This document shows, in pieces, positions 61,308-64,000 of a stretch of 64,000 nucleotides of DNA (positions are counted from its first letter, which is position 1; the number at the start of each line of letters is the position of its first letter). Source of the stretch: Lachnospiraceae bacterium (GTDB lineage: Bacteria > Bacillota > Clostridia > Lachnospirales > Lachnospiraceae). The notes under the pieces are model-generated. The model searched no databases and was not told the DNA's origin. It saw only the letters and a program-made list of their open reading frames with translations. The stretch spans positions 133,123 through 197,122 of the forward strand of contig JAKSRS010000002.1 in the NCBI GenBank assembly GCA_024403515.1, read 5' to 3'. A program made the translations under genes and the position numbers.

Positions 61308-62567
61308 ATGAAATTTACTACCGCACCTATGGGTTGGAACAGCTGGGACTGTTACGGCGCCGCAGTAGACGAAAAGACTGTAAGAGCTAATGCCGAGTAC
61401 ATGGCTAAAAATCTTAAGTCATTTGGATGGGAATACGTTGTTGTTGATATTCAGTGGTCTGAACCGGAAGCATCAACTAACGAATATCATCCTTTCGCAG
61501 ATCTTTGTATGGATGAATATGGCAGACTGTTACCTGCACCCAACAGATTTCCCAGTGCAGAAGGTGGCAAGGGCTTCAAGCCTTTAGCTGACTATGTACA
61601 CTCTTTAGGACTTAAATTCGGTATTCATATTATGAGAGGTATTCCCCGCCAGGCAGTATCTAAAAACTGCCCTGTTCTTGGAACCAACACAACAGCAAGA
61701 CAGGTTGCAAAGACTGCAAGCATTTGCTTCTGGAATACAGATATGTATGGACTCGATCCTGACAGAGAAGGCGCAAGAGAATACTACGACAGCATTTTTG
61801 CTCTTTATGCATCATGGGGCGTTGATTTCATCAAATGTGATGATATTTGCCGTGAACTTCCTCATGAGGAAAAAGAAATGGTAATGCTTTCTGAAAGCTT
61901 AAGAAGCTGTGGAAGAGACATGGTTCTTAGCCTATCCCCCGGACCTGCATTGCTTGAAAAAGCTGAACTTTACAAGCAGGTAGCCAACATGTGGAGAATC
62001 ACAGATGACTTCTGGGATGATTGGAAACTTCTCTACAACATGTTTGAAAGAGCTGAAAAGTGGTCAATTCATACAGGACAGGGAAACTATCCCGATGCTG
62101 ATATGCTTCCTGTCGGACCTATTCGTCAGTGCTACGATCCTGATGCAGTAACCAAGTTTACTAAAGAAGAACAGATAACTATGATGACTCTTTGGGCTAT
62201 CATGCGTTCACCTCTTATGATTGGCGGTGAAATGACAAAGTTTGATGACTTTACCTATAAGCTTCTTACCAATGAAGGAATACTTGATATGCACAAAAAC
62301 GCCCGTCATTCTCACCAGGTATACAGACGAGAGATTAATGGCGTTGAAACAGTTCTCTGGATTGCAAGCAGTGCAAACGGTGGCGAATACGTTGCTGTAT
62401 TCAATATAGGCGATACAAACAATACTGTTGAAGTATCATTAGATGATCTTGAATGGACAGAAGCTAAAGAAGCATGTGAAATGTGGACTGCTGAAAAACT
62501 TACATGGTGTGATGGTGCCAAAATTTCCCTTCCTGCTCACAGTGCAAAGGCTTACTACTTCAAATAA
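61308..62567 (+). CDS. GH27-family glycosidase, alpha-galactosidase-like
   Basis: A 419-residue enzyme of glycoside hydrolase family 27: APMGWNSWDCYGA, VVVDIQW, DFIKCDDIC with the likely nucleophile Asp, and WRITDDFWDDW with the likely acid/base Asp. No signal peptide is present, so it acts inside the cell on imported sugars. Alpha-galactosidase is the commonest activity; beta-L-arabinopyranosidase is an alternative. GGAGGC precedes the ATG. Confidence 0.88.
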   Translation: MKFTTAPMGWNSWDCYGAAVDEKTVRANAEYMAKNLKSFGWEYVVVDIQWSEPEASTNEYHPFADLCMDEYGRLLPAPNRFPSAEGGKGFKPLADYVHSLGLKFGIHIMRGIPRQAVSKNCPVLGTNTTARQVAKTASICFWNTDMYGLDPDREGAREYYDSIFALYASWGVDFIKCDDICRELPHEEKEMVMLSESLRSCGRDMVLSLSPGPALLEKAELYKQVANMWRITDDFWDDWKLLYNMFERAEKWSIHTGQGNYPDADMLPVGPIRQCYDPDAVTKFTKEEQITMMTLWAIMRSPLMIGGEMTKFDDFTYKLLTNEGILDMHKNARHSHQVYRREINGVETVLWIASSANGGEYVAVFNIGDTNNTVEVSLDDLEWTEAKEACEMWTAEKLTWCDGAKISLPAHSAKAYYFK

Positions 62568-62634
62568 ATAATATAGGATTCGTGAACATATCTTGCTTCG
62601 AAATCAGAATCCGTCTTATTTAAAATGTTTACAT

Positions 62635-62681
62635 ACTGGTAATTATCAAGCCTCAAACTTGATGATTACCAGTTTTTTTTG
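62635..62681 (+). terminator. Terminator after the GH27 gene
   Basis: A 16-base stem (ACTGGTAATTATCAAG arm, one G-T pair), 7-base loop, then eight T. Confidence 0.92.
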
Positions 62682-62751
62682 CAACCATTTAAAATAAAAT
62701 CGTACATATAGGATGAAAACAGTAAACTATATATTCTAAGGAGAAACCGGA

Positions 62752-63926
62752 ATGAAAAAAGTAATGATTTTTGTCCTTTGTATCTTATTTATATGCTTTA
62801 GTAGTGTTTTTGTAAGAGCTGATTCATTGGATGATGTTTTTGAAGTTGAAACGGTGAAAACTGATGAAGTTATTGAAAACATGGATATTTTAAACGATTT
62901 GGCAAATGAATATCTACGGTTTCAAAAGAAGCAAATTGTTGACCCGAAAATTATGGGTTTTAGTCATGGCGAATTGCAAAATGCAACATTGAATTCTCCC
63001 TTTTCTTTTTATGTATTTGACAATGAAGGGGAAATTATTTCGTGCGATTCATGGATATATCCGGTTGTTTCAAAAGAAAAAGTCATTGCTATTTTAGAAA
63101 TGAGTTATAACGAAGAAACATCCGATTATTGCTATACATTTGGGAAAGCATATTCGGACAAACTCAATGATGTTTTAAATAGTTCGGTATTTGGAAAGGG
63201 CTCTATTTTATTCATTGGAAGAGTAAAGGATAAGATAATAATATCAGATGGTTCGATTTCTGAAATATTGTTTGAAATACCTTCCAGAGAAAGAAGCATA
63301 ATAACTGAAAACATGATTTCAGTAATATCCGAAAAAGTAATGGATAATGTAATAATAATGAACCACGGAGGAATCTGGAGAAAAGTCTATTTCATGCAAC
63401 CAAGATAGAAAAAATATATTTCCCAACTAAATTAACTAAATCAGAGAATCCTTTGCAACTTCCGGTCGTAAAGCAGAACGAAGTATGTGGAATAGCTGCT
63501 TGGGCAGCTATATTGAATTATCGGTTCGGAGCAAAATATACGGAGGAGTCATTGACCACTTCAATGAAAAAGAAATATATGAATGGGGACGGCGGTATTC
63601 CTAATATGGAAGATTATAAGAACTTCACTAATAGTTTATATAATGCTGGCGTTGACGTATATTCCTCCTTGCCGTTTAGTTCACTTAAAAAGGCAATTAA
63701 TGCAAAGAAACCTGTCATGGGTTCGTGGTATTCTGGAAAAGGGAGTAATAAGGAGTGGCATGCGATAATAATAGCTGGATATATAGAAAATAGTAAAAGC
63801 AATTATACATACTATTTACGAAATCCATGGTATGATTATGTACAAACTATTACGGTCACAAATGCAAAAGCGGTTGTATATAAAGACTCGGGATATACGT
63901 GGAATCTTTCACAGAATGTATATTAA
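62752..63926 (+). pseudogene. Secreted C39-like cysteine protease, frameshifted
   Basis: Two frames make one protein. 62752-63408 encodes a signal peptide (MKKVMIFVLCILFICFSSVFVRADS) and a prodomain-like part. The stop at 63406-63408 is followed, in another frame that is open from before that stop, by KIEKIYFPTKL and then the protease part to 63926: QNEVCGIAAWAAIL (active Cys), EWHAIIIAGY (His) and LRNPWYDY (Asn). Restoring one A in the CCAAG at 63400-63404 would join them. The downstream part has no start codon with a ribosome site (TTG 63453 only), so the loss is real unless the read is wrong. Confidence 0.8.
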
Positions 63927-63952
63927 TTATACTACTGCAGGGGGAGGGGAAT

Positions 63953-64000
63953 ATGGAAGATAGCAAAATAATAGATCTGTATTTCGAAAGAAATGAAAAA
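63953..64000 (+). CDS. Probable sigma-70-family factor, 3' end outside window
   Basis: Only 16 codons are visible: MEDSKIIDLYFERNEK, behind GGGGGAGGGG. This start is typical of a group of Firmicute ECF-like sigma factors (region 2 follows in relatives). The call rests on this short stretch alone. Confidence 0.5.
   Translation, partial: MEDSKIIDLYFERNEK

Overview
The window looks like chromosomal DNA of a motile, anaerobic, low-GC Firmicute, most probably a Lachnospiraceae member of the Butyrivibrio/Pseudobutyrivibrio/Roseburia kind. The reasons are AAGGAGG ribosome sites, lipoprotein signal peptides ending in LAAC, a flgM-flgN-flgK-flgL-fliW-csrA-flaG-fliD-fliS order with multiple flagellins, sugar ABC transporters of the LplABC type, an rpmG-secE-nusG-rplKAJL order and a glp operon with a DUF1667 protein. 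Genus assignment is inference; no rRNA, tRNA or CRISPR array is visible.

Layout. 1-7079: a modification/export locus with a nucleotidyltransferase (5' end missing), a fused GT4-GT2 glycosyltransferase, a 160-residue candidate exported substrate with its own promoter and terminator, an ABC exporter, a PqqD-like/HPr-kinase-like fusion and an S26B-like peptidase. 7197-9521: a polar amino-acid ABC transporter whose binding protein has its two halves in circularly permuted order. 9886-13367: an LplB/LplC/LplA-type sugar ABC transporter. 13489-15141: a membrane GGDEF protein. 15389-30350: late flagellar genes, including two tandem FlgK proteins, the FliW-CsrA switch, two near-identical flagellins with sigma-28 promoters and CsrA-like leader sites, a Maf protein and a CgeB-type glycosyltransferase. 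30620-36661: an isolated 54-residue ORF, VanZ-like protein, UDP-galactopyranose mutase, a FliD-like protein on the minus strand and a YfhO-like membrane protein.

36779-41599: a DHH phosphoesterase, then a long structured leader with four 40-bp repeats ahead of rpmG-secE-nusG, then rplK-rplA (with candidate L1 sites) and rplJ-rplL (with an L10 leader). 41653-44548: a small repeat-rich island holding an intact-length and an internally deleted copy of an Rpn/PD-(D/E)XK element around a lipoprotein gene. 44543-45529: two membrane proteins. 45761-50377: glycerol/glycerol-3-phosphate catabolism (GlpA-like, GlpB-like, DUF1667, GlpK). 50490-54424: MBOAT, SGNH-like and GT2/TPR proteins of surface polysaccharide modification. 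54635-57919: a large Ig-repeat surface protein with a coiled coil and a C-terminal membrane anchor. 58029-62567: hisC, a membrane protein, a methyltransferase, Hsp33 and a GH27 glycosidase. 62752-63926: a C39-like secreted cysteine protease broken by a frameshift, followed by the first 16 codons of a probable sigma factor.

The best candidates for something undescribed are the substrate/ABC/PqqD-kinase/S26B-peptidase locus at 3129-7079, the circularly permuted binding protein at 7197-7988, and the structured repeat leader at 37747-38141.
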